Notes: generated by a model not told the origin, from the sequence alone. A DNA stretch of 13,457 bases from an uncultured Flavobacteriales bacterium (GCA_938003665.1 CALKYI010000014.1:1-13457); one strand, 5' to 3'. Shown: positions 6,660 through 13,404, numbered from the stretch's first letter. Program-made: numbers and translations.

Positions 6660-8217
6660 GGACAAGCGTTTGTTCAGCCTGTGTATTCTGCCATAAGGTC
6701 CATTCGGCTTGGATTGATTGGCGGAGCAATTCCGCGATTTGTTTGGCTCCAGCTGGGGTGAAATGGATGTGGTCCGAGCTCGCCAAAGGCGGTTCGGATT
6801 GCACCCATGCTGCCATGCTGCCTTCGCCCCCCATCACTTCAAAAATGTCCCAGTACAAGGCATCACTGGCCAGAGCGGCTTCCTTCAGCGCATCCCGAAC
6901 ATAGGTGAGTTGGGGGTAAGTTTCCATGCGCGTCCCCGCTTTGCGCGCCATGTCTGACGGCCCAATCACGATGATGGGGACACCAGGTAAAAGGGATTGG
7001 AACAAGCGGATCTGCGACGTGAACCATCGACCGTAGCGCTGCGCACTTTCAACGTCTTCGATGTACGGCACGGTATTTCCGCCGTACTGCAGCATCACCA
7101 ATTCGGTGCGAATGGCGCCGAGCTGGCGGCTGAATTGCTCCCGGTCCAATTGGCGGAAGATCGTTCCGGAGCTCCCGCGCATGGCCAGGTTGTGGACCAC
7201 AATCCCCGAATCCGTCCACATGCCGATGCCGTTGATTTCCGGGTATCCGCCGTCAAATTGCAACTCCAATGATTCGAACGCTGCGGAGTCCAAGGCCGCG
7301 AGTGGCAGGGACAGGCTTTGCGCGAGCGTATCCGTGAGGAGCGGAATCCGGATGGTGTCCCGTTCATTGAGCGTCAATTGCAGGGTAGTTGGTTCGTTCA
7401 CCTGGCCCAAAGCGAGGTGCACCTGGTTGAATGCTCGGTTGCGTCGGTAGCCGCGGGGGTGGGGCTCGAAGCGCAAAGTCGCTGCGGTTGAGGTCGAATC
7501 AGCTGTGGCGGGACGGGGTTGGGCGAAGGCGGCCATGAGTCCGAACCGATTGTGTTGGATGGTCGTGTCTTTTTTGCCAAATCGAGCGTAGCGTTTCCAT
7601 TCGCCGTTCCATGATTGCCGCATGGCCAACGTGGGAATGGGGGATAGCGGTGAGAGAAAACCGGGGCCGCTGCCGCCCCAAACGGATTGCCAAGCGTTGC
7701 GCAGGTGGCCGGTGATCCGATCACCTTCAATTTGCGAATCGCCGTAGTGGAGCACATGGATGGCGGGCTTCCGTGCCGGGGCATTCAAGGCAGCAAAGAA
7801 ATTCCCCAGCGCCTCAAAGGCTTGGGAATTGCCCAAAAGTTGAAGGTTTTCGTGGAGGAATTGGTCAATGGCACCTCGGTCGTACGCGGTGATGGTTTCG
7901 ATGGGTGTGACAGATTCAGCGGTGGTTGATGCGAAAGGTTCAATGTCTGCGGGTGAATCTATATCCGCCAGATTCAACGAATCCGTTGTTTCAATCGTGC
8001 TGTCAAGCGAGGCTTCGGGAGAGGCATACGCGTCCAGGATGTCTTGCACTTCTTCCGGAGACATGTCGACCGAAGATGAGGCATTGGCCTCCCATCTTGG
8101 CCATTCCGCCAACCAACCACCCGGCCATTGCGGCCGAGCCATGAAGGCGAAAATGCCGCACCACACCGCTGCAAAAAACACGAGGGTTTTGCGAACGGGA
8201 TGCTGGTTATGGCTCAT
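6649..8217 (-). CDS. Membrane-anchored SGNH/GDSL-type protein, first of pair (GDSQ)
   Basis: 522 residues, starting at an ATG that overlaps the upstream stop as ATGA. A single N-terminal hydrophobic segment (TLVFFAAVWCGIFAFMA, 11-27) without an obvious cleavage site suggests a membrane anchor. It is followed by a long acidic, Ser/Thr-rich linker (45-112) that could reach into the periplasm. The catalytic domain runs from about 118: block I HYGDSQIEGDRIT (157-169) with nucleophile Ser161; an oxyanion Gly in MRGSSG (346-351); block III QYGGNTV (377-383) with Asn381; block V SDHIHFTPAG (481-490) with Asp482 and His485. As in its neighbour, about 185 residues lie between blocks I and II, so the two are probably old paralogues. 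In AlgI/AlgJ/AlgX, PatA/PatB and DltB/DltD systems such proteins receive acyl groups delivered by the MBOAT partner. Esterase activity is the alternative. Confidence 0.87.
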   Translation of the reverse strand: MSHNQHPVRKTLVFFAAVWCGIFAFMARPQWPGGWLAEWPRWEANASSSVDMSPEEVQDILDAYASPEASLDSTIETTDSLNLADIDSPADIEPFASTTAESVTPIETITAYDRGAIDQFLHENLQLLGNSQAFEALGNFFAALNAPARKPAIHVLHYGDSQIEGDRITGHLRNAWQSVWGGSGPGFLSPLSPIPTLAMRQSWNGEWKRYARFGKKDTTIQHNRFGLMAAFAQPRPATADSTSTAATLRFEPHPRGYRRNRAFNQVHLALGQVNEPTTLQLTLNERDTIRIPLLTDTLAQSLSLPLAALDSAAFESLELQFDGGYPEINGIGMWTDSGIVVHNLAMRGSSGTIFRQLDREQFSRQLGAIRTELVMLQYGGNTVPYIEDVESAQRYGRWFTSQIRLFQSLLPGVPIIVIGPSDMARKAGTRMETYPQLTYVRDALKEAALASDALYWDIFEVMGGEGSMAAWVQSEPPLASSDHIHFTPAGAKQIAELLRQSIQAEWTLWQNTQAEQTLVHAP

Positions 8218-9434
8218 GGTTTAATGGGAATGCAGAGGACTTCACCAATGCGAATGTAATCGGTGATTTCATTGATTTCTGCAATCCATTCGGGAGTTGT
8301 TCCCGGGTATCTTTTTGAAATGTTCCATAACGTATCGCCGGCTTTCACCTCGTGCAATTCACATGTGTACGCGACGGTATAGGATTCACTTTCTGTCGCG
8401 GCCACCGCGGGTGTGGTAGGAGTTGGGGTTGGTGTGGATTGGACCTGCAATGCGTCGTCCGCGTTCCAGCGTGCAGCGTAGGCTGAGGGCAAGGCCACTT
8501 CGTAAACATCAAGAACGGAACAGGGCAAGGTGGTCCCTGTCCACCACGGCAAGAATTGAGTGAGCACTCCGGCGGGGATGCTCTGCTGTTCCATCAAACG
8601 CTGCCGGGAGCGTTCACCGTTGCAGGAGACCGGTTCCCACGCGCTGAGTACGTCAATCCAATCTGCTTGGTGGTCGGGAAGGTCCGTGTTGACCATCATG
8701 CGGCTGACCACTTTGTACAAGGCGAGCCATTCATCCAATTGCCGGTCGTAGCCGGGTCGCCCGCTCCACCGCGTTGCATACGCCATCCCTTTCATGTAGG
8801 CGACCAACACGCGGTGTGGGTCGTTGGGGAATCGTCGCTGCAGCTTTTCCAGTTGTGCGATCGCCGCTTGGGTAGAAGCCGCAGGAACGCCTCGCTCGTC
8901 GATGGCACCGCTAAGGGTGAGTCCACTTGCGACCGCGTCATCACGGTCATTCCACCAAAGGCCCGCTCGGTCACTTTGGATAGCGGCTGATTGATTCCAT
9001 CCGGTTGCCAAAGCTGGAATCCAACGAAAAGCAGGGGGGAGTGCTGTGGCGCTCCACGCCTCCTCCACAATGGCCTGGTGCAGGGTATAGAGGGCGTTGA
9101 GTTGGAGCAAGCGTTTTGCGCCATCGGATAGCAATGCTTGCATGCACAGATTTTCCAGTTCCCGATCAGCACCCCACGGTTGAAGAGCGACCTCCAATGG
9201 ATCCAAGACTGGTACAGCGGTTTTGAGGCTGGGCGTGCCAAACGCGTTCAAGGCAACGTGCGATTCGAACGCTTCGACATCTTCGAGGGTGCACCGCGCA
9301 TCAAACAATTGTTCCCAGTCGTCGAGGCCCATTTGTGCTTGGGCTGACCAGGTCATGCTTGTGCAGGCGAGGAGCACGAGAAGTGAGTTCACTCGGAGTG
9401 GAGCGAAGCGATAATTCGGTGCCTTGGAGGACAT
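8214..9434 (-). CDS. Secreted LysM protein with a lytic-transglycosylase-like domain lacking the catalytic Glu
   Basis: 406 residues from the ATG at 9434. A TTG at 9461 would place the start upstream of the -7 box. The signal peptide covers 1-33 (VNSLLVLLACTSMTWSAQAQ). Residues 132-222 track the MltD-type SLT domain: LPPAFRWIPALATGWN lines up with the family's 'LP.el..iPmvESaf.', RAGLW (156-160) with 'aaGLWQf', IDERGVPAASTQAA (178-191) with 'yDeRrDp..sT.AA', and VLVAYMKG (209-216) with 'laLAAYN.G'. The catalytic Glu position is Ala143 and its Ser partner is Thr144, so transglycosylase activity is not expected. A PTPTPT linker (335-340) leads to a C-terminal LysM domain (358-403: HEVKAGDTLWNISKRYPG and on), which binds N-acetylglucosamine-containing glycans such as peptidoglycan. 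As first gene of the acylation operon it may recruit the machinery to the wall. Confidence 0.8.
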   Translation of the reverse strand: MSSKAPNYRFAPLRVNSLLVLLACTSMTWSAQAQMGLDDWEQLFDARCTLEDVEAFESHVALNAFGTPSLKTAVPVLDPLEVALQPWGADRELENLCMQALLSDGAKRLLQLNALYTLHQAIVEEAWSATALPPAFRWIPALATGWNQSAAIQSDRAGLWWNDRDDAVASGLTLSGAIDERGVPAASTQAAIAQLEKLQRRFPNDPHRVLVAYMKGMAYATRWSGRPGYDRQLDEWLALYKVVSRMMVNTDLPDHQADWIDVLSAWEPVSCNGERSRQRLMEQQSIPAGVLTQFLPWWTGTTLPCSVLDVYEVALPSAYAARWNADDALQVQSTPTPTPTTPAVAATESESYTVAYTCELHEVKAGDTLWNISKRYPGTTPEWIAEINEITDYIRIGEVLCIPIKP

Positions 9435-9438
9435 GCTC

Positions 9439-9446
9439 CAAAGGTA
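9439..9446 (-). promoter_or_regulatory. -7 box of the envelope O-acylation operon
   Basis: The minus strand reads TACCTTTG, a perfect match to TAnnTTTG, followed by GAGC and the ATG at 9434. Transcription would begin at or beside the start codon, giving a leaderless mRNA for the first gene. There is no recognisable -33 TTTG at the expected distance; instead, CGGTGA repeats occupy that region. Confidence 0.55.
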
Positions 9447-9450
9447 TCCC

Positions 9451-9493
9451 ACGGTGACCAATTGTCGGTGAGTTGACTCATTTGGTCGGTGAG
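9451..9493 (-). promoter_or_regulatory. Three CGGTGA direct repeats upstream of the operon promoter (candidate operator)
   Basis: On the plus strand CGGTGA occurs at 9452-9457, 9466-9471 and 9487-9492, with start-to-start distances of 14 and 21 bases. The two outer copies extend to a perfect 9-base repeat GTCGGTGAG (9464-9472 and 9485-9493), spaced 21 bases apart, two helical turns. A near-palindrome TGAGTTGACTCA (9469-9480) overlaps the middle copy. The array lies just upstream of the TACCTTTG box, where the missing -33 element would be, so binding by an activator or a dimeric repressor is plausible. Confidence 0.4.
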
Positions 9494-9537
9494 CGGATGT
9501 ATAACGCGATTAAACATTATAATTTTTATACAAAACC

Positions 9538-9568
9538 TTTGATTTAGGTGTTGAAAAAACTATATTTG
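9538..9568 (+). promoter_or_regulatory. Bacteroidota-type promoter, TTTG-N19-TATATTTG
   Basis: TTTG at 9538-9541 and TATATTTG at 9561-9568 are separated by 19 bases, a full match to the -33/-7 consensus of the primary Bacteroidota sigma factor. It lies in an AT-rich stretch. The expected transcript start is about 9572-9575, and an intrinsic terminator follows at about 9655. Confidence 0.65.
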
Positions 9569-9571
9569 AAA

Positions 9572-9655
9572 TAGGTCATGGAACATTAAGTTCTTGGAGG
9601 ACCTAGTTGTGAATCGTAGTGAAGCATCTGCAACGGCGGGTGCTTCATTTTTTTT
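9572..9655 (+). ncRNA. Candidate small RNA or attenuator leader (about 84 nt)
   Basis: This stretch is bounded by a consensus promoter and a strong intrinsic terminator, and it holds no credible reading frame (ATG 9578 reaches a stop after three codons). A 5' structure is visible: TAGGTC (9572-9577) pairs with GACCTA (9600-9605), and a nested hairpin GAAC/GTTC (9581-9584 with 9590-9593) closes a five-base loop. GGAGG (9596-9600) lies partly in the outer stem. The 3' half is the terminator hairpin. The product could be a free small RNA, or a leader that controls read-through into the SRPBCC gene starting at 9706. I cannot match it to a named RNA family from memory. Confidence 0.5.
9616..9655 (+). 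terminator. Strong intrinsic terminator between promoter 9538 and the SRPBCC gene
   Basis: TGAAGCATCTG (9620-9630) pairs with CGGGTGCTTCA (9637-9647) through 11 pairs, two of them G-U, around a six-base loop CAACGG. A run of eight T follows (9648-9655). The downstream GCCTTTT (9656-9662) can pair with AAAAGGC (9677-9683), a second, weaker hairpin before the coding start. Confidence 0.75.
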
Positions 9656-9705
9656 GCCTTTTTCGACGCAAAGAACAAAAGGCGAATGCACTCAGTTGTG
9701 GTGGT

Positions 9706-10161
9706 ATGAAATTGCACCGATTGGAAACGGAACAATGGTTGCCCTTGAGCATCCAAGAGGCGTGGGATTTTTTCAGCATCCCGGAAAACCTCGACCGCAT
9801 AACCCCTCCAGACATGTCGTTCGAAATTTTGACCGGAGCAGGCGAGCGCACCTTTGCGGGCCAGATCATCACCTACAAAATTCGCCCGTTGCTCAACATT
9901 CCGATGCGCTGGGTTACAGAAATTACCCAGTCCGTGGAAGGTGAATACTTCATTGATGAGCAGCGATTTGGTCCTTACAAGTTTTGGCATCACGTGCACC
10001 GATTTACTGAAAAGGACGGTGGGGTACTGATGGAGGATACGCTACACTACGCCTTGCCTGGTGGCATCTTCGGAGAGCTTGGAGGTGGCTTCGTCCATAA
10101 AAAAGTCCGGGGCATCTTTGAATTCAGGGAAGAAGAGCTCAACCGAATTTTTCCGCACTGA
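9706..10161 (+). CDS. SRPBCC-fold (START/Bet v 1-like) protein
   Basis: 151 residues from the ATG at 9706. An upstream in-frame GTG at 9619 lies inside the terminator hairpin and would add non-family residues, so it is rejected. The protein opens with a strand and then PLSIQEAWDFFSIPENLDRITPP (13-35), the characteristic SRPBCC start in which a short helix after 'lp...vW.ff..p.nl..itp' begins the hydrophobic-pocket fold. Later strands are FAGQIITYKIRP, MRWVTEITQ, YFIDEQRFGPYKFWHHVHRF, GVLMEDTLHYALP and a final amphipathic helix. Members are cytoplasmic, bind hydrophobic ligands or act as small cyclase/hydrolase-like proteins, and are often labelled 'cell division inhibitor' through fusion with YfcH/SulA-type epimerases. 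The ligand is unknown. It converges on the YkuK-like gene with 5 bases between the stops. Confidence 0.85.
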   Translation: MKLHRLETEQWLPLSIQEAWDFFSIPENLDRITPPDMSFEILTGAGERTFAGQIITYKIRPLLNIPMRWVTEITQSVEGEYFIDEQRFGPYKFWHHVHRFTEKDGGVLMEDTLHYALPGGIFGELGGGFVHKKVRGIFEFREEELNRIFPH

Positions 10162-10166
10162 CGGTT

Positions 10167-10631
10167 TTAGTGGCAGAGTACGTTTGCTGCCCAAGCTGCC
10201 ATCAGGAGGTTAGGCTTGGCTTTGGCCTCAAAACCTAAAGAGGTGATGTAGCCGGCTGATGCGCTGATCAATTTTTGTGAAGGGTACTGTGGGTCCGAAT
10301 TGAAGTCCAGGTCAATTTGCTTCACGCGAATGCTGCATTCTTCCAAAATCAAATTGGCCAAGGCCACCGATCGCTCCGTCTCTCCCCAGAGCTTGGTCCA
10401 TAGATCCGTGATTTTCGGGACGCGTTCCCGTCGGTAGATGACGTGCGCTCCATTGTCGGGGTAACGGAAGACCACCGTGGTTACGTAGACCGTGTAACGC
10501 TTGTAGTTCTGGCTGTCACAGCCAACGTGGATGTCCAAGTTTTGCTCCGAACACATCGTCGCGATGTAGTCGCACACGTCGTGGTCAACGTGTCCGCCCA
10601 TCACTTTGAATTGCCGGTCCTTGGGATGCAT
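10167..10631 (-). CDS. YkuK-like ribonuclease H-fold protein (DUF458)
   Basis: 154 residues from the ATG at 10631. Recognisable family segments are IHVGCDSQNY (34-43), in which Asp39 is the first expected acidic residue on strand 1, HVIYRRERVPKITDLWTKLW (63-82), ETERSVALANLI with Glu84, and IDLDFNSDPQYPSQKLISAS (106-125) with Asp107 and Asp109. The last part (GYITSLGFEAKAKPNLLMAAWAANVL) matches the family's C-terminal helix with Asn at a position where true RNase H enzymes tend to have Asp. YkuK proteins are cytoplasmic, predicted nucleases of unknown substrate. The start is 4 bases after a TAACTTGG box and separated from the upstream metalloprotease gene by a hairpin, so it probably has its own promoter. 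Confidence 0.85.
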   Translation of the reverse strand: MHPKDRQFKVMGGHVDHDVCDYIATMCSEQNLDIHVGCDSQNYKRYTVYVTTVVFRYPDNGAHVIYRRERVPKITDLWTKLWGETERSVALANLILEECSIRVKQIDLDFNSDPQYPSQKLISASAGYITSLGFEAKAKPNLLMAAWAANVLCH

Positions 10632-10635
10632 GCTT

Positions 10636-10643
10636 CCAAGTTA
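10636..10643 (-). promoter_or_regulatory. Candidate -7 box of the YkuK-like gene
   Basis: The minus strand reads TAACTTGG, then AAGC, then the ATG at 10631. It differs from TAnnTTTG at one fixed position and has the same four-base spacing seen at 2332, 2355 and 9439. Confidence 0.4.
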
Positions 10644-10649
10644 GAACCC

Positions 10650-10694
10650 AAAACGAAGGGCGGAAAACCCCTTCAGGAATTCTCCGCCCTTTTT
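10650..10694 (-). terminator. Hairpin terminator after the metalloprotease gene
   Basis: AAGGGCGGA (10656-10664) and TCCGCCCTT (10683-10691) form a perfect 9-bp stem around an 18-base loop. In the minus direction the stem is followed by TTCGTTTT, a modest T tract; in the plus direction it is followed by a better T run (10690-10694), so it may work both ways. It separates the metalloprotease gene from the YkuK-like gene downstream. Confidence 0.6.
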
Positions 10695-10734
10695 CTTCAC
10701 ACCTTTTGAACAAGGCGCGCTTATGCGCTACGGG

Positions 10735-13347
10735 TCAGGACTCCAAGGCCTTTTCGATGAGGAATTGGATGTGCCCGCGGTGGGCCCGGGTCAACCCGTC
10801 CGGTGAGGACGCGTTTCGCTGGTCGCGTTGGATTTGCTTCAACGTGGCCAAGGCCATGGTCTGCGCCACCGTGTCGTATTTCTTTTTCGGGTCAAGTACG
10901 CTGATGAGTCGCTTGACGTATTCAATTTGGAGTTGTTGACGCACGGTATTGACTGAACTGCGGAGGTCAGCCTTGAAAATAGCATCGGTCAAGTCATCCA
11001 TGTATTCATCCAACCGATACGTGTTGCCATATTCCGTGGCATCGGTGATGCGTTGCAATACGCGTGGGTGCAGCAGGTGATTCAATGCATTTCGCTGTGC
11101 GGCTGCAATGCGGGAGTGAATCTTTGGGTCTTCGGGCTGGGCGAAGAATCCAAACCCGCGGCGTTGGCTTTGAAGGTACCCGTAAACAGAGGCAGCGGCT
11201 TCAAAAGCGTTGGGCGCAAACGCGTACTTCTTCAGGGCCTTCATGGCCGCCAATTGGTCCGCTTCTGAAACAGGCTGCAGCGGCGCCTCAGCTTGCTGGG
11301 AGGGGTGGGCACGGTTGTAGCGCACTCCGCCGATTTGACGAGTCATGATGCCGAGTTGCGTGATGTACTCGCCGGTCAATGTCAGGTAAGCACGGCGCAC
11401 TTCGTGGTAACTGTCCTGGTTGTCGCCACCGTACTCCGTAATGATCTCAGGCAACAGGTCGTTCACCAGCTCGCAGCGTTCGCTGGCATAGGCTACGGGA
11501 TCGCTGGACAAGTCGTAAATATTGACATCCGGATTCATGCCGCCGCCCGGGCGCCGCATGTCATCGGCGTCATTGCCGAACTTCAAGTCAGGCTCGACCG
11601 AACGCCGCAAGATGCCCTCCAATCGGGTGGCCTCTGCTTCGGCGTCGTCGAGGCCAACAGAGTAGCCGTATTCGATGACCCACTTATCGTAGGGACCGGG
11701 GGCATCGTCAAAGAATTTGGTCTGGTCCTCTTTATTGCGTGCGAAGTTGATGGATGGGTAATCCATAACACTGTTCGACATGCCCTTCGCGTTTACGGCG
11801 TCGGCATCCTTCAGGGCTTCGGGAGTTTGCATGGTTGAGCCGGCCATGTTGTGGCTCAAACCGAGCGTGTGTCCTACCTCGTGCAGCACCAGACGGTGCA
11901 GGGTCTCACGGGTGAATTTTTCTTGCTCATCGCTGCCAAACGAACGGGCGCGAAGCGCGGCCAATCCGAAAAGCGTTTGCTGCGCTTGCACGGCACCGGC
12001 GTCGCATCGATGCATCCACTCGGCATAGCGTTCACGGGAACTTTGTGGTGCCTCGTCCTCTTGCTCTTCCATGCTGTCAAAGCCGGCATTTTGGAACACT
12101 TCGGAGCGCCAGAGACGTCCGGTCATTCCGCTCCATTCGAGCATGATGTCTGCACCAAGGATTTCCCCTGTTCGCGGGTTCACAAAACTCGGTCCGTAGC
12201 CGCTGTAACGCGGGCTCGGAGAGGATGTCCAACGCAGCACGTTGTAACGAATATCGCCCGCGTCCCAATCGGCCGTATCGGGCTGTACTTTGACCACCAC
12301 GGCGTTGGAGAATCCAAGCGGTTCAAATGCTTGGTTCCACTTTTCGACACCGGTCTGGATGTAATCGCGGAATTCGTATGGAGTGGTGTTTTCAATCCAC
12401 CAAGTGATTGGCTTCACCGGGTCGGACACGGCTGCAGTTGGGTCCTTTTTCTCCAATCGCCACCGGTGGATCATGTCGCGCCAGGGCGTCGAGGAGGTCG
12501 AAGTCATGTGCTCCGTCTGCGTCGTGAAGTAGCCGACACGCGCATCGTCGGGACGTGGGGCAAATCCTTCTTCCGGCATGTTCAACAAGCTGTGCTGGTA
12601 ACGGACGGTGACAAAACGCGCATCTTCGAGGGCCGCTCCTCCGGTTTTTGGCGCCGGGTTGTCGTACACGTAGTCCACAATGACTTCGGTGTTCTCCGGG
12701 TAGTTGTTGATGCGGTGAATTTTGGTCTTGTCGCGAGAGAGCTTACCCAATACCGACTCACCTGGACGGCGGGAGGGTCGCTTGATCATTTCAAAGTCCT
12801 CTTTCAAGAACAAGGCGTCACCGGAAACGAGGTGCACGGTTTTGGACGAATCCTGGCCCTCAATCTTCAAGCTCGCCAGAATGGGTGTGTTGATGTTCGC
12901 ATCGGCTGCTTTAGCCAACGGCGAGTCTTGGTCGAAGTAGTAGTTGGTGTTTTCCGCATGCAGTTCGATGCGGTCGAAATGCTTGTGGAAGGAAATGACC
13001 TTGCTGTTGCGGTAGCTTCCGCGCGTGTAGCCACTCTCGGCAACACCGTCGTCTACGTGGGAGAAGTAGATGAACTCCCGCTCCATCATGGAATCCGGAA
13101 TGGCGAGGTAGCTGCTGCCTTTGACCGTGTCGGTGTAGAGCGTGAACAAACCGTCCAGCGTCGCACAGTTTTTGACGACCTCATCAATCGACTTGATGGC
13201 GTCCTTGTCCGGGCGTCCTTTGGGGGCCTCGGTCTGGCCTTTTTTCTTGGATTTCTTGCCGCGTTGGGCGTGGGCTTCGGTAGCGAGTGTTGCGGTCAAT
13301 ATGCCCACGCAGAGCAACGCAACCGTCGAAATGGAGAACTTCCTCAT
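10735..13347 (-). CDS. Large secreted zinc-dependent metalloprotease (DUF5117/DUF5118 type)
   Basis: 870 residues. The signal peptide covers 1-27 (ISTVALLCVGILTATLATEAHA), followed by a very basic stretch (RGKKSKKKG). The N-terminal half (50-310) has the layout of the DUF5118 and DUF5117 domains that precede the catalytic part in this family, including KGSSYLAIPDSMMEREFIYFS and RFVTVRYQHSLLNMP. The catalytic motif is HEVGHTLGLSH (489-499), a metzincin-type HExxHxxGxxH with zinc ligands His489, His493 and His499 and general base Glu490. A plausible Met-turn is at NSVMDYPS (525-532). The C-terminal part (about 545-870) is mostly helical. Such proteins are extracytoplasmic in Bacteroidota; natural substrates are not established to my knowledge. 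It starts 57 bases after the end of the J-domain gene and probably has its own promoter. Confidence 0.92.
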   Translation of the reverse strand: MRKFSISTVALLCVGILTATLATEAHAQRGKKSKKKGQTEAPKGRPDKDAIKSIDEVVKNCATLDGLFTLYTDTVKGSSYLAIPDSMMEREFIYFSHVDDGVAESGYTRGSYRNSKVISFHKHFDRIELHAENTNYYFDQDSPLAKAADANINTPILASLKIEGQDSSKTVHLVSGDALFLKEDFEMIKRPSRRPGESVLGKLSRDKTKIHRINNYPENTEVIVDYVYDNPAPKTGGAALEDARFVTVRYQHSLLNMPEEGFAPRPDDARVGYFTTQTEHMTSTSSTPWRDMIHRWRLEKKDPTAAVSDPVKPITWWIENTTPYEFRDYIQTGVEKWNQAFEPLGFSNAVVVKVQPDTADWDAGDIRYNVLRWTSSPSPRYSGYGPSFVNPRTGEILGADIMLEWSGMTGRLWRSEVFQNAGFDSMEEQEDEAPQSSRERYAEWMHRCDAGAVQAQQTLFGLAALRARSFGSDEQEKFTRETLHRLVLHEVGHTLGLSHNMAGSTMQTPEALKDADAVNAKGMSNSVMDYPSINFARNKEDQTKFFDDAPGPYDKWVIEYGYSVGLDDAEAEATRLEGILRRSVEPDLKFGNDADDMRRPGGGMNPDVNIYDLSSDPVAYASERCELVNDLLPEIITEYGGDNQDSYHEVRRAYLTLTGEYITQLGIMTRQIGGVRYNRAHPSQQAEAPLQPVSEADQLAAMKALKKYAFAPNAFEAAASVYGYLQSQRRGFGFFAQPEDPKIHSRIAAAQRNALNHLLHPRVLQRITDATEYGNTYRLDEYMDDLTDAIFKADLRSSVNTVRQQLQIEYVKRLISVLDPKKKYDTVAQTMALATLKQIQRDQRNASSPDGLTRAHRGHIQFLIEKALES

Positions 13348-13376
13348 GAGGTATCAAGTGTAAATCAGGTTGAGCC

Positions 13377-13384
13377 CCAAGATA
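13377..13384 (-). promoter_or_regulatory. Candidate -7 box of the metalloprotease gene
   Basis: The minus strand reads TATCTTGG 29 bases upstream of the ATG at 13347, one mismatch from TAnnTTTG and within the TAnCTTnG form seen at other genes here. This would give a leader of about 25 bases. An alternative, TACACTTG, ends 7 bases before the ATG. No -33 element is clear. Confidence 0.3.
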
Positions 13385-13404
13385 TGGGTTAAACGCCGAT
13401 GCTT

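Noticed and set aside
9435..9461. TTG start extending the LysM protein by nine residues
   Set aside because: The extension would contain the TACCTTTG promoter box. The ATG at 9434 gives a normal signal peptide.
9499..9531. Inverted repeat GTATAA / TTATAC in the AT-rich intergenic region
   Set aside because: Six A/T-rich pairs around a 21-base loop are expected by chance in such DNA, and the repeat is upstream of the promoter, so it is not part of the transcript.
9594..9944. 116-codon frame starting near GGAGG in the intergenic region
   Set aside because: It begins in the predicted structured RNA, runs through the terminator T tract and then overlaps the SRPBCC coding region in another frame, giving low-complexity translation. 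A leader peptide cannot be excluded, but a protein of this length is unlikely.
10707..10718. GCGC-TTAT-GCGC hairpin just after the metalloprotease stop
   Set aside because: Only four base pairs and no T tract; the longer hairpin at 10656-10691 is the better terminator.
11851..13392. 513-codon open frame on the plus strand
   Set aside because: It lies entirely antisense to the metalloprotease gene, whose HExxHxxGxxH motif and signal peptide make the minus strand the real one. The antisense translation has no recognisable domain and reflects high GC at codon position three.
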